In this document: positions 55,656 to 64,000 of the stretch, one piece after another | How positions within the stretch are numbered: the first letter of the stretch is position 1 | Layout of the letters: each line of letters opens with the position of its first letter | Assembly: GCA_014584465.1 (NCBI GenBank) | Contig: JACTMU010000012.1 | Location: 31,333-95,332 of the forward strand | Length of the DNA stretch: 64,000 bases | From: Pseudomonadota bacterium | GTDB taxonomy: Bacteria > Bdellovibrionota > Bdellovibrionia > Bdellovibrionales > JACTMU01 | Direction: 5' to 3' | Notes under the pieces: model-generated | The model's input: only the letters and a program-made list of their open reading frames with translations | Database searches by the model: none | Told to the model about the DNA's origin: nothing | Translations under genes and position numbers: made by a program

Positions 55656-56405
55656 ATGAATTTTTTCCTTACAGAGGCATTTGCAGCAGATCAGGTTTCG
55701 ATCGGGATTGATACGAGCAGTTGGGAGGCCATCCTCAAGGCCAGCCTCGTTGTTCAGTTCACACTCTTGATTTTGTTTGTGCTCTCTGTGGCCTGTTGGT
55801 CGATCATTTTGGTTAAAAGGCGCCAAATTAAAAGATTGCGCCACTCAAACATCGTTTTCACCAATGAGTTTTGGAAGGCCAACTCGCTGGACCTCATATA
55901 TGAACGGATTGCGGAGTTTCCATTTAGCAATATGGCTCGACTTTTTAAGTCGGGATATCTTGAACTTCAGAGATTGGCGGAGACTCATACGTCAGGTGAG
56001 AAACGATTGAGCGTTATTGGACCAAATCTCACTGGGATTGACAATCTTGAGAGAACTTTAAGAAAGGTGGTGGACTGGGAAACCTCTCTTATGGAACGTC
56101 ACCTCACCCTTCTTGCCACAACGGGAAGCACCGGGCCCTTCATAGGACTCTTTGGAACGGTGTGGGGGATAATGGGAGCATTTCAAAAGATCGGGCAAAC
56201 CGGAGCGGCCCATTTGGCTGTGGTGGCTCCAGGAATCTCAGAGGCTCTTATTGCCACAGCAATTGGACTGGCGGCGGCCATTCCAGCAGTGGTTGCCTAC
56301 AACTATTTTCTGTCCCAGGTTAAGAAAGAGGTTCTAGCTCTCAACAACTTTGCCTCCGATTTTCTCAATATTGCGAAGAGGAACTTTTTCAAACCCGGAG
56401 AGTAG
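55656..56405 (+). CDS. tolQ: Tol-Pal proton channel subunit TolQ (ExbB family)
   Basis: 249 residues with three TM helices: VQFTLLILFVLSVACWSIIL, then after a cytoplasmic loop TGSTGPFIGLFGTVWGIMGAF and GISEALIATAIGLAAAIPAVVAYNYF, the conserved MotA/TolQ/ExbB signature. With TolR it uses proton motive force for outer-membrane constriction and stability. The ribosome site is weak. Confidence 0.94.
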   Translation: MNFFLTEAFAADQVSIGIDTSSWEAILKASLVVQFTLLILFVLSVACWSIILVKRRQIKRLRHSNIVFTNEFWKANSLDLIYERIAEFPFSNMARLFKSGYLELQRLAETHTSGEKRLSVIGPNLTGIDNLERTLRKVVDWETSLMERHLTLLATTGSTGPFIGLFGTVWGIMGAFQKIGQTGAAHLAVVAPGISEALIATAIGLAAAIPAVVAYNYFLSQVKKEVLALNNFASDFLNIAKRNFFKPGE

Positions 56406-56412
56406 AGAATCT

Positions 56413-56823
56413 ATGGCCATGGGTAGCCCATCTTCTCAAACTACGCTCAGTGAGATCAACGTTACACCCCTTGTGGATGTAATGTTGGTGCTTCTGATTA
56501 TCTTCATGGTCACGGCGCCCATGATGCAACAGGGAATCGATGTTAAGCTACCAGAGACAGCTCCATCAGGAATAGAGACCCAAGAAAACCCCTTTGTGGT
56601 GGTGATCAAAAGAGATTCTAGAATTTTTTTAGGAAAGAATCCTATTGTGATGTCGAAACTGCAAAACAAACTCAAGGCAATCTTCGAGGCACGTCAGAAA
56701 AAGGAGATTTACGTCCAGGCCGACCGGGAGGTCCCTTACGGTGTGGTGGCCGAAGCTCTTGCTGAGATCAGGGCCGCTGGAATTTTCGGTATTGGTCTTG
56801 TGACGCTTCCAAAAACAGAGTAG
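56413..56823 (+). CDS. tolR: Tol-Pal channel subunit TolR (ExbD family)
   Basis: 136 residues from the ATG at 56413, 7 bases after tolQ. One TM helix with the proton-path Asp in INVTPLVDVMLVLLIIFMVTAP, then a periplasmic domain (VKLPETAPSG, IYVQADREVPYGVVAEAL). The Asp is intact. It partners TolQ. Confidence 0.94.
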   Translation: MAMGSPSSQTTLSEINVTPLVDVMLVLLIIFMVTAPMMQQGIDVKLPETAPSGIETQENPFVVVIKRDSRIFLGKNPIVMSKLQNKLKAIFEARQKKEIYVQADREVPYGVVAEALAEIRAAGIFGIGLVTLPKTE

Positions 56824-56830
56824 AACTTTT

Positions 56831-57613
56831 ATGGAAATGGTTGAACCTACGTTTTCCAAGGCGATCATTCAATCCCTATTTTATCACATCTTGATCATTC
56901 TTCTTCTTGTGTCGAAAACGGTACTTTTCCCAAACGAAAAGATCGATTTTCAACATGCCATACGTGTCGATGTTGTCGATCTGCCTGACAAGCTGGAGCC
57001 GACTTTGGAATCAAAGAGGACTCCTCCGGAGAAAGTTGAACAATCTCCTGCGGTTCAGAAACCGAGTGAAAGTGTCAAAGAGTCAACACCGCCTATGGCA
57101 GAAACAATGCCAAAACCCGTGGTGAAAGAAGCAATTGCAAAACCAAAGAGACAAAGTGAATCCATAGTAAGGGAAAAGGCCAAAGAGCAGGCTTTGGCTC
57201 GGATCAAGGCTTTACAAAGAATTGAGGAGGACCTAAAAAAGCAAAATCTTCAAAAAAATGAAAGTGCCAAGAAACAGGAGTACAAGGGGAACATCCTCTC
57301 TTCAGGGACAGAGCTCACAGGAATTCAAAAGATTCAACACGACAACTACATTTCTGATCTGGATCGTCATGTAAAGGGTCACTGGGTCTTGCCCCAATGG
57401 ATGGGCAGTGCTAATCTAAGAGCAACCGTGAGAGTCTATTTGGACGACAAAGGTTACGTGGTGCGCAAGGAGATGGTGCAGAGTTCGGGAAACAAGATCT
57501 ATGACCAGATGGTAGTGAACACGATTGAAAAGGCCTCCCCCTTTCCAGCACCACCAGAGAAATTCATCGACATCGTTGGGGTCAAGGGGGTTGAATTTGG
57601 TTTTCCCGAGTAG
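56831..57613 (+). CDS. tolA: TolA/TonB-like energy transducer
   Basis: 260 residues: an N-terminal TM helix (SLFYHILIILLLVSKTVLF), a Pro/Lys/Glu-rich spanning region including a helical stretch (REKAKEQALARIKALQRIEE), and a C-terminal TonB/TolA domain (YISDLDRHVKGHWVLPQW, ATVRVYLDDKGYVV, PFPAPPEKF). It links the inner-membrane TolQR motor to TolB or Pal. The central helix is much shorter than in enterobacterial TolA. Confidence 0.87.
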   Translation: MEMVEPTFSKAIIQSLFYHILIILLLVSKTVLFPNEKIDFQHAIRVDVVDLPDKLEPTLESKRTPPEKVEQSPAVQKPSESVKESTPPMAETMPKPVVKEAIAKPKRQSESIVREKAKEQALARIKALQRIEEDLKKQNLQKNESAKKQEYKGNILSSGTELTGIQKIQHDNYISDLDRHVKGHWVLPQWMGSANLRATVRVYLDDKGYVVRKEMVQSSGNKIYDQMVVNTIEKASPFPAPPEKFIDIVGVKGVEFGFPE

Positions 57614-57659
57614 ATTAAAAGGAACAATTCAAGGAACTGACATCAAAAAGAGGAGGAGT

Positions 57660-59057
57660 TTGCTCAGGCGGCCCTTGTTCTTTTCAATCACCGTCGTTAT
57701 TTCTGCGCTGCTTTTGCGGACCACCTCTTGGTCTCAGGGGTCTTCGATCTACATTCGAGTGGGAGAGGCCACCTTAAAGAAGAGTCTCATTGCTGTGCCA
57801 CCCTTTCAATTTCATGGAAGTCCTGCTGTTGTTAAAAACTATGATGCCATTGGAGCAGAACTTTATAAGACTGTGGTGAATGATCTAGAGACCACAGGAC
57901 TTTTTCAATTTTTGAAACCCGACTCTTTTTTGGAGGACCCTCAGAAGACTGGTTTAACACCGGCTCCAGGAAATCCGAAAGGATTCAGTTTTGAGAATTG
58001 GTCGAGCATCGGGACTGAATTTTTGATTAAATCTGGGTTTACAGTTCTTAGTGGACAGCTTCAGTTTGAAACATATGTCTACTATGTCCCTCGGGCCAAG
58101 TTGGTTTTTGGTAAGAAGTACAGCGGCTCTGAGAAGGATCTGCGCCGAGTTGCCCACATCTTTAGCAATGATGTGGTCAAAGAGCTTACGGGAAAAGAGG
58201 GGATGTTTCTTAGCCAAGTTGTGCTCTCCTCAGACCGTGTTGGGAAGGGGTGGAAAGAGATCTACACGATGGATTGGGACGGAAACAATCTGACTAAAAT
58301 CAGTGATCATCGATCGATCGCGATCTCGCCAGCCTGGTCACCCGACGGAAATCTCATTGCCTACACAGCCTATGTTTTCCACCCCAACTGGAAGAGTAGG
58401 AATGCAGATCTCTTCTTATATGATCTCAAAAAGGGCACCCGTAAACTTATATCAGCAAGAAAGGGGATCAACTCAGGTGCCTCCTTTTTGCCTGATGGAA
58501 GTGGTTTGCTCCTGACTCTATCGGAGCGAGGGAATCCCGATATTTTTCGAATGACGTTGGAGGGGACTAAGATTTGGCCCATTACCTTTGGCCCTCGCGG
58601 AGCTATGAACGTCGAGCCGGTGATGAGTCCAGATGGAAATCACATCGCTTTTTCTTCAGATCGAAGTGGTAGGCCAATGATTTACATTATGAATCGAGAT
58701 GGAGCTGGCGCTAAACGGGTTACGTTTGCTGGCCGTTACAACTCCACTCCAGCCTGGTCACCCGACGGTAAGAAGTTGCTCTTTGCAGGTTTTGATGAGG
58801 GGCATTTTGATATTTTTATGATGGACTCCACGGGCTACAACATGGTTCGTCTAACCACGGCTCGAAAGATGAACAACAACAAATATTCCAACAATGAGGA
58901 TCCGGTGTTTTCTCCAGATGGTCGGCATGTGATGTTTGTGAGTGATCGAACGGGGAGTAAGCAGATTTACATTATCAATTTAGATGGGACGAATGAGAGG
59001 CGCATCACCTTTGATCGATTCAATTACTTTAAGCCGAAATGGGTCAAGAGTCCCTAA
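57660..59057 (+). CDS. tolB: Periplasmic Tol-Pal protein TolB
   Basis: 465 residues from a TTG preceded by AGAGGAGGAG, after the tolA stop. A signal segment (PLFFSITVVISALLLRTTSWS) is followed by the TolB N-terminal domain (IAVPPFQFHG, LYKTVVNDLETTGLFQFL) and a six-bladed propeller with repeated S-P-D-G motifs (AWSPDGNLIAYTA, SPDGNHIAFSSDRSG, AWSPDGKKLLFAG, FSPDGRHVMFVSDRTG). Pal, usually next, is not found; glnE follows. Confidence 0.93.
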   Translation: MLRRPLFFSITVVISALLLRTTSWSQGSSIYIRVGEATLKKSLIAVPPFQFHGSPAVVKNYDAIGAELYKTVVNDLETTGLFQFLKPDSFLEDPQKTGLTPAPGNPKGFSFENWSSIGTEFLIKSGFTVLSGQLQFETYVYYVPRAKLVFGKKYSGSEKDLRRVAHIFSNDVVKELTGKEGMFLSQVVLSSDRVGKGWKEIYTMDWDGNNLTKISDHRSIAISPAWSPDGNLIAYTAYVFHPNWKSRNADLFLYDLKKGTRKLISARKGINSGASFLPDGSGLLLTLSERGNPDIFRMTLEGTKIWPITFGPRGAMNVEPVMSPDGNHIAFSSDRSGRPMIYIMNRDGAGAKRVTFAGRYNSTPAWSPDGKKLLFAGFDEGHFDIFMMDSTGYNMVRLTTARKMNNNKYSNNEDPVFSPDGRHVMFVSDRTGSKQIYIINLDGTNERRITFDRFNYFKPKWVKSP

Positions 59058-59084
59058 AACCATGCACTGTTCAAGCGGCAAGTC

Positions 59085-61511
59085 ATGGTTGAATCACTAG
59101 AGTCCTTCACTTTTGAAGAGATTTCCGAATGCCGTAAGCACTGCCCGGCGGTGGATCGCTACTTTCAAGTTGTATCTGCCACGCCTCAGGATGAATTGGA
59201 TCAGTTGCGATTCGAGCGCAATGTGCATTGGCTTCGAGCGGCTCTTGCAACTTATTGGAAAAAAACCACAACCGAAGAAGTTTGTCGATTTTGGTCCCAG
59301 ACTACGGATGAAATTGTCCAAAAGGCTTGGCTCATGAGTTTTGGGGCAGATTTTCCGGCAATCCTTTTTGCGTTAGGGAAATGGGGTTCTAAGGAGCTCA
59401 ATCTAAGTTCTGACATCGATTTCTTGATCGTGAGTGAGGATCGAGTGGTCGTTCCCGAGGAGAAACTGCGGCGGTTTCAGAGACTTCTTAGCGAAAAAAC
59501 TTCATTTGGGTTTTGTTTTCGTTTGGATTGGGATCTGCGTCCGGGTGGTAGGCTGGGGCCCTTGATCTCTTCGGCGGGGCAAGTGGAAGATTATTATGGG
59601 AACTATGGCCAAACCTGGGAACGACTGGTCTTTGTGCGGCTCAGACCAGTGATTGGATCTGAACATATTCACACTCGGTTGAAGAGGTTTTTAGAGCGCT
59701 TCACCTATCGGAAGCACCTGGATTTTTCAGTGGTTGAAGATCTCAAAGAGATTCGAAGTCAACTTCACAACAAAGCGCCAAAGGATTCAGAGTCTCTACA
59801 TCTAAAGCTTCACAAAGGCGGCATAAGAGACATTGAACTCTACACTCACTCTTTGCAGATCATTCATGGGGGACGTGAACCGCGAGTGAGAGGGGTCTCG
59901 ACAACCCAAGCACTTCGCGCGCTTGTTCAGTTTGGTTTTCTTGACCCAAAGGATGGAGAGTTTTTAGAGAAGACCTATTGGGAATTTCGCCACTGGGAGA
60001 ACTGGATTCAGATCAAAGAAGATCGGCAAACCCATACGTTGTTCCTGCAAGAGGTTTCAGACTCAGACGTTCTTGAGACTCTTAAAAACAGAGCCTTAAA
60101 GGTATGTGAAATTTTGGTTCATCTTTTCGGATCTCTCATAGAAACTTCTCATTTGCCAATGAGTGAAGAGGAACAGGAGGCTTGGCTTGTAAAATTGGGT
60201 TTTTCCTCAGAGCTGGTGCGCGAAGTCTGGCCTAAGCTGATGGCAGCAGAGAGCCGTTCACAAAGGCAGACTCATGATGAAAGAGTCAGGCGAGAGTTTC
60301 TTTATCAGTTTGTGGAGGAGCTTGCACAATCTCCATTGGATAAGAATCTTGGATTGTCGCTTCTATATGAATTTGTTCATGCAATTCGGGCGAAGGCCTC
60401 ATTCTTTACTCTTTTGCTGCGGGAGCCAAAGTTGATCAGGGATCTGGCTTGGTTTTTTTCAACATCTCCCTATCTTGGGGGCCTTCTTGCCTCAAGACCA
60501 GAACTTCTGGATCATTTTATGTTGGGAGTTCAAGAGCAGCCATCAACTGATATGGGTCAATTTCTTGAAGAGATGGTGGATCGACGATTGGGAGGAGAAC
60601 TCGTCATTTCCCACCATTTTTTGGCACAAAGAGACGTTGGAGCATTGACCGAAGCCCTTTCGACCATGGCCGATGACATCTGTCAATTGCTTCTTGATCG
60701 AGTTCGAGAGGAGATCGATCAGAACTCCCATTTGAACATTGTTGCTCTTGGAAAGTGGGGAGGAAGGGAGCTGGGTTTGCATTCAGATATCGATTTTATT
60801 TTGGTAACGTCAAATCCGCCTCAAGAAAAAGATCATCGCATTGCACGTCGATTCGTCTCTCGAATCAGTGAACCCCATCGAGGTGGAAAGATCTACTCTA
60901 TAGATATGCGTCTTCGGCCTACGGGCAAGGCGGGCCCTCTCTTGGTAGAAGAACAAAGATGGAAGCAGTACATTCAACAGGAATCGGAACCATGGGAGAG
61001 GCAGGCGTATCTCAAAAGCCGTCCTTTGAATAAGCTCTATTGGGATCCCGCTCATGAGGTTGTTCAAAGGGGACTCAGTGAGACGGATCTGAAAAGACTC
61101 AGTGAGATTCGTGTTAAGATCTTGGGGGAAGCCAAGGGTCCCTTGGATCTCAAGCGGGTTGAAGGTGGCATTTTGGATATTGAACTCTCAGTGCAGACAG
61201 CTCTCTTGCTTCATCGACTTCTACCTAAGGGTCCTTCGACTCTGGAGATGATCTCCACACTTGAAGAGGCCTCCTCTCGGTGGAGGCAGAGGGGCAATGA
61301 GCTTAGAAGGTTTTATGGTGAATTTCGGCGATGGGAGCAAATCCATCAGCTGACCAATCTGCAGTCGGGAGCTTCCTTTATGGAGGGGAGCAGCGGGTTT
61401 CAGCGTACGGCCCATCTTTTTGGAAAGAGTGAGGCGGAACTTTCAGCGTCCATCCATGATGCTCTAGAAGCAGTGCAAACCACCCTAAAAGACCTTGACC
61501 CTCGTAGATAG
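59085..61511 (+). CDS. glnE: Glutamine synthetase adenylyltransferase/adenylyl-removing enzyme
   Basis: 808 residues, shorter than the roughly 950 of enterobacterial GlnE. Two nucleotidyltransferase domains are present, each followed by a helical bundle: ALGKWGSKELNLSSDIDFLI near residue 100 and ALGKWGGRELGLHSDIDFIL near residue 550. RLDWDLRPGGRLGPLIS and DMRLRPTGKAGPLL are the companion motifs. It adjusts glutamine synthetase activity by adenylylation and deadenylylation in response to nitrogen. No PII or glnA gene is in the window. The ribosome site is weak. Confidence 0.95.
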   Translation: MVESLESFTFEEISECRKHCPAVDRYFQVVSATPQDELDQLRFERNVHWLRAALATYWKKTTTEEVCRFWSQTTDEIVQKAWLMSFGADFPAILFALGKWGSKELNLSSDIDFLIVSEDRVVVPEEKLRRFQRLLSEKTSFGFCFRLDWDLRPGGRLGPLISSAGQVEDYYGNYGQTWERLVFVRLRPVIGSEHIHTRLKRFLERFTYRKHLDFSVVEDLKEIRSQLHNKAPKDSESLHLKLHKGGIRDIELYTHSLQIIHGGREPRVRGVSTTQALRALVQFGFLDPKDGEFLEKTYWEFRHWENWIQIKEDRQTHTLFLQEVSDSDVLETLKNRALKVCEILVHLFGSLIETSHLPMSEEEQEAWLVKLGFSSELVREVWPKLMAAESRSQRQTHDERVRREFLYQFVEELAQSPLDKNLGLSLLYEFVHAIRAKASFFTLLLREPKLIRDLAWFFSTSPYLGGLLASRPELLDHFMLGVQEQPSTDMGQFLEEMVDRRLGGELVISHHFLAQRDVGALTEALSTMADDICQLLLDRVREEIDQNSHLNIVALGKWGGRELGLHSDIDFILVTSNPPQEKDHRIARRFVSRISEPHRGGKIYSIDMRLRPTGKAGPLLVEEQRWKQYIQQESEPWERQAYLKSRPLNKLYWDPAHEVVQRGLSETDLKRLSEIRVKILGEAKGPLDLKRVEGGILDIELSVQTALLLHRLLPKGPSTLEMISTLEEASSRWRQRGNELRRFYGEFRRWEQIHQLTNLQSGASFMEGSSGFQRTAHLFGKSEAELSASIHDALEAVQTTLKDLDPRR

Positions 61512-61536
61512 GGAAACTATACCCAGGCGATCTTTG

Positions 61537-61552
61537 AACCCGGATCCGGGTT
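61537..61552. other. 16-bp perfect palindrome between glnE and the cyclophilin gene
   Basis: AACCCGGATCCGGGTT, readable as a 6-bp stem with a GATC loop, followed about 15 bases later by TTTTT. It could be an operator or a weak terminator for glnE. Confidence 0.3.
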
Positions 61553-61592
61553 GAATCTGGATCGGAGTTTTTGAACGATGGAGGGTTTTGTA

Positions 61593-62210
61593 ATGGTGAA
61601 TTTTGTTCGGTGCTTGGCCTTTTGCTTCGCTATGAGTGTTGGAGTTCAAGGTTTATGTGTAGAGACGTCAGGTGCTGGAAACAAGGGAAAGGGAGGAAAA
61701 CAGATGTATGCAGTAATGAAAACCAATAAAGGCGAGTTTAAGATTAAACTTTTTCATGATCAGGCACCAAAAACGGTGGACAATTTTGTGGGACTTGCTG
61801 AGGGCACCAAGGAGTTCGAAGATCCGAAAACTCATCAAAAAGTGAAGAGAAAATTCTACGATGGATTAATTTTCCATCGGGTCATCGATGGTTTTATGAT
61901 TCAGGGCGGATGTCCATTGGGTATGGGCATAGGAGGTCCTGGGTATCAGTTTGGTGATGAGTTTCATAAAGATCTCAAACACAACAAGCCTGGCATTCTT
62001 TCAATGGCCAATGCGGGACCTAACACAAATGGCAGCCAATTCTTTATCACAGTAGCTCCAACTCCCCACTTGGACAACCGTCACTCGGTATTTGGCGAGG
62101 TGGTGTCTGGTATGGATGTGGTCCAAGCAATTTCAAAGGTAAAGACCGGACCTCAGGATAAACCTGTGGATCCAGTTAAAATCGAAAGTGTCACCATCAT
62201 TCGCGAGTGA
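61593..62210 (+). CDS. Exported cyclophilin-type peptidyl-prolyl isomerase
   Basis: 205 residues from the ATG at 61593 (GGAGG 8 bases upstream; the ATG at 61578 overlaps that site). Residues 1-25 are a signal peptide (VRCLAFCFAMSVGVQG). The cyclophilin domain contains YDGLIFHRVIDGFMIQGGCP, NTNGSQFFITVAPTPHLDNR and HSVFGEVVSGMDVV, with the catalytic Arg in FHRVI. It catalyses proline isomerisation during folding of envelope proteins. The stop adjoins the stop of the convergent gene with no gap. Confidence 0.92.
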   Translation: MVNFVRCLAFCFAMSVGVQGLCVETSGAGNKGKGGKQMYAVMKTNKGEFKIKLFHDQAPKTVDNFVGLAEGTKEFEDPKTHQKVKRKFYDGLIFHRVIDGFMIQGGCPLGMGIGGPGYQFGDEFHKDLKHNKPGILSMANAGPNTNGSQFFITVAPTPHLDNRHSVFGEVVSGMDVVQAISKVKTGPQDKPVDPVKIESVTIIRE

Positions 62211-64000
62211 TCAGTTCTCTTCCACTGTGACGGGACGCTTGATCTTCACAATGATCTCTGTTGAATCTTGAAGTATTTGTTCAGATGAGAAGGTGAGGAT
62301 CTTTCCATCAAGTGAATAGTTTGTGGGATCGATCGTATCGGTCGATCCTGTCCCCCGAACAATCCTGACCGAAACAACCTGGTCGTCTTCTTGGATGTCT
62401 AGAAGGTAGCTTCGTAAAATAGACTCAGATACAAGATTGAAGATAAAACCTAGTTTTTCTGAGTAATCCTCCAGACAAAGTGGGAACGAACCCGAGCGAT
62501 TGGGATTTCCGATTTGTTCTGCCAGCTCCACATAGCGCGCTCCTTCTGAAAGTCCGGTGATCGGGCTGCAGGAGGAGTCATTGACTGGATAGACAAAGAA
62601 CCCAGCATAGAAGTTACTGCCATGAGAATCTTCAAGGTTCTGTTTGAGGCTGCCTACGACATCTTCGTCATCATAAAAGCTTTTGTTGAGGATCTCTTGA
62701 GTGTCTTCAACGTAATGGTAGTTTGTTGTGAGTTTCGATACAGATGAGACCGAACAAAAGTTTTCAGATCCTAAATTCAGCTCATAGCCATCGAGCTGAC
62801 ATTGGGCCACAAGGCTGTTGTACTCATTTGGAAATTTCTGAGCATCGCAAAAGTTGCCTCCAGAGAGAGATACATTGCAAGGATTGATGGGCGTCTGTTC
62901 ATCACAAGAGTAGGAACATGATGAATCTTGAACGATAAAGCCAGGGTCAACATTTTGAAGGGAAGCAGCTTTAGTGAAGCCGCCATTTTGAGTAGAACAA
63001 GCAAGGGGCCATGATGAAGAGTTTTTGCATTGACTGGGACTTTCTAAACTCTTCTTTCGGGACGAGACCGTCTGAGAGCAGGTGTAGGTGCACGAAGTTA
63101 AGTCCGTTGGACTGATCGTACTTGAAGAAGTAGAAAGAGAGCTGGCGACGCTCTTCTTCTGCGAATCTGTACATGTAAGAGAGGTCTTCCCTGAAGCGCC
63201 ACTTGCCACACCATCACATCGAAAAATCTTATTGTTATAGGTAAGCGAGCCACTTTGATTCGATTCACTGCAACTGTAGGAGCAATTCACAAAGTCACTT
63301 GTCTCTAGATGAGCCCAGCCATCTGCGGAGATGGCCTTAGAGTATTCATTTGAAGAACAACTTCGCGATAGATCCGAACAGGTGGTGGGTGCTGTCAACG
63401 TCAAAGTCTTCTGACCGGACGAGGCGTCTTCACACAAGTAGTCACACTGACCCAGCGAGTTCGAACTCAATCCGTTTAGAACCTTGGTCTTTTGTGCCGA
63501 AGTGCACGATTGGGATACTGCGATTCCATCTCCAGAACAGGTGCCGCCGCCCTGGTTTTCATAGGAAGTGTATTTGAAATTGGTGGGATCGCTCTCTGCG
63601 CACGAGTAGGCACATGAGACAACGCCATGCTCTAGGCCTAGGGAATCAATCTCATTTTGAGAGCAGCTCCTTGAAAGAGCGGAGCAAGCCCCGTCGCCTT
63701 GTGAATAGTTTTTCTCTTCTAAGACCCCTTTAGGAATGATCAGATTGTCTCTTTCAATGTAGCGTTCAAAGGAGAGCGTTGCCAGATGTTGTTTGATTTT
63801 ATAGCGGATGCGCTGTCTGTGAAATCGAAACTTATAAGAAAGGGCGTTGGAAACATTCTTTCGGTTGAGTGTGTAGTTGTACTCCTCACTTATCTTACGA
63901 AATTTATAAGCAAGCGACTTATCGTAGTGAGCTGCATAGCTAAGTTTGTAATTGTGTTCACAGCTAGGATCTCCAACCGTGCATTCTGTCTCGGACTCTT
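62211..64000 (-). CDS. Large protein with tandem four-cysteine modules; 5' end outside window
   Basis: The reverse frame is open from the window edge to 62211, giving at least 595 residues. A Lys/Tyr/Arg-rich region (NYKLSYAAHYDKSLAYKFRK) comes first. Several modules of roughly 55-75 residues follow, each with C-x-[YA]-x-C (CAYSC, CDYLC, CSYSC, CTYTC, CSYSC) and two further cysteines ending in S-C or similar. The last 230 residues have scattered cysteines (SLSGGNFCDAQKFPNEYNSL) and end in a beta-type domain (SVRIVRGTGSTDTIDPTNYS) resembling a von Willebrand A C-terminal segment (weak inference). It must be extracytoplasmic. No family recognised. Confidence 0.65.
   Translation of the reverse strand, partial: ESETECTVGDPSCEHNYKLSYAAHYDKSLAYKFRKISEEYNYTLNRKNVSNALSYKFRFHRQRIRYKIKQHLATLSFERYIERDNLIIPKGVLEEKNYSQGDGACSALSRSCSQNEIDSLGLEHGVVSCAYSCAESDPTNFKYTSYENQGGGTCSGDGIAVSQSCTSAQKTKVLNGLSSNSLGQCDYLCEDASSGQKTLTLTAPTTCSDLSRSCSSNEYSKAISADGWAHLETSDFVNCSYSCSESNQSGSLTYNNKIFRCDGVASGASGKTSLTCTDSQKKSVASSLSTSSSTISPTDLTSCTYTCSQTVSSRKKSLESPSQCKNSSSWPLACSTQNGGFTKAASLQNVDPGFIVQDSSCSYSCDEQTPINPCNVSLSGGNFCDAQKFPNEYNSLVAQCQLDGYELNLGSENFCSVSSVSKLTTNYHYVEDTQEILNKSFYDDEDVVGSLKQNLEDSHGSNFYAGFFVYPVNDSSCSPITGLSEGARYVELAEQIGNPNRSGSFPLCLEDYSEKLGFIFNLVSESILRSYLLDIQEDDQVVSVRIVRGTGSTDTIDPTNYSLDGKILTFSSEQILQDSTEIIVKIKRPVTVEEN

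Overview
The window reads as chromosome of a free-living Gram-negative bacterium with moderate GC. It has a Tol system (tolQ, tolR, tolA, tolB), outer-membrane-type lipoproteins and a beta-barrel candidate, an ftsE-ftsX-envC-ctpA cell-envelope cluster, a SUF iron-sulfur operon, clpP-clpX-lon, and a menaquinone operon (menB, menA, menC, menE). Many secreted proteins of unknown function, one with a GGGDGG-type motif, together with the TIG-repeat lipoproteins suggest a Bdellovibrionota or deltaproteobacterial-type host. That placement is an inference; no 16S rRNA or other marker here proves it. GTG and TTG starts are common and are often the only starts with a good ribosome binding site.

Layout. 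1-2100 (minus): the N-terminal part of glutamine-dependent NAD synthetase, a DUF2203 protein and a Flp/TadE-like pilin-type protein. 2100-6000 (plus): a TPR protein, glycerate 2-kinase and a secreted protein-glutaminase-like enzyme. 6290-14320: two tandem, paralogous lipoproteins, each with nine TIG/IPT repeats, then a beta-barrel candidate. 14327-14489 is a long palindromic repeat element. 14650-20611 is a tightly coupled men operon ending in an aldolase/dehydrogenase fusion. 20608-22453: a DciA-like gene, trmFO and tRNA-Arg. 22454-26004 looks like an accessory patch: an AT-rich stretch, an esterase-like gene broken by an in-frame TGA, a subtilase with an altered oxyanion-hole residue, a transglutaminase-like gene ending inside a dispersed repeat, and a probable remnant of its 3' part. 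26255-33620: secreted unknowns, an MFS transporter, tRNA-Val and two TPR regulators with different C-terminal DNA-binding domains. 33684-40137: lon, clpX, clpP and pepA. 40087-46711: a nucleotide-sugar dehydratase, ctpA, envC-like, ftsX, ftsE and an unknown gene. 46829-49167: a zinc metalloprotease lipoprotein and a membrane-anchored protein. 49269-54630: sufS, sufD, sufC, sufB and an Rrf2 regulator. 54778-61511: a degenerate GDPD-fold protein, tolQ-R-A-B and glnE. 61593-64000: an exported cyclophilin and the C-terminal part of a large protein with cysteine modules.

The most distinctive material is (a) a dispersed repeat family with core copies near 14380, 25600, 36330 and 49240, one of which appears to have cut a gene; (b) the twin TIG-repeat lipoproteins with an acidic front half and a lysine-rich back half; (c) three secreted or coupled enzymes of cysteine-protease or subtilisin fold; and (d) several family members that have lost catalytic residues (EnvC-like, GDPD-like, subtilase oxyanion hole).
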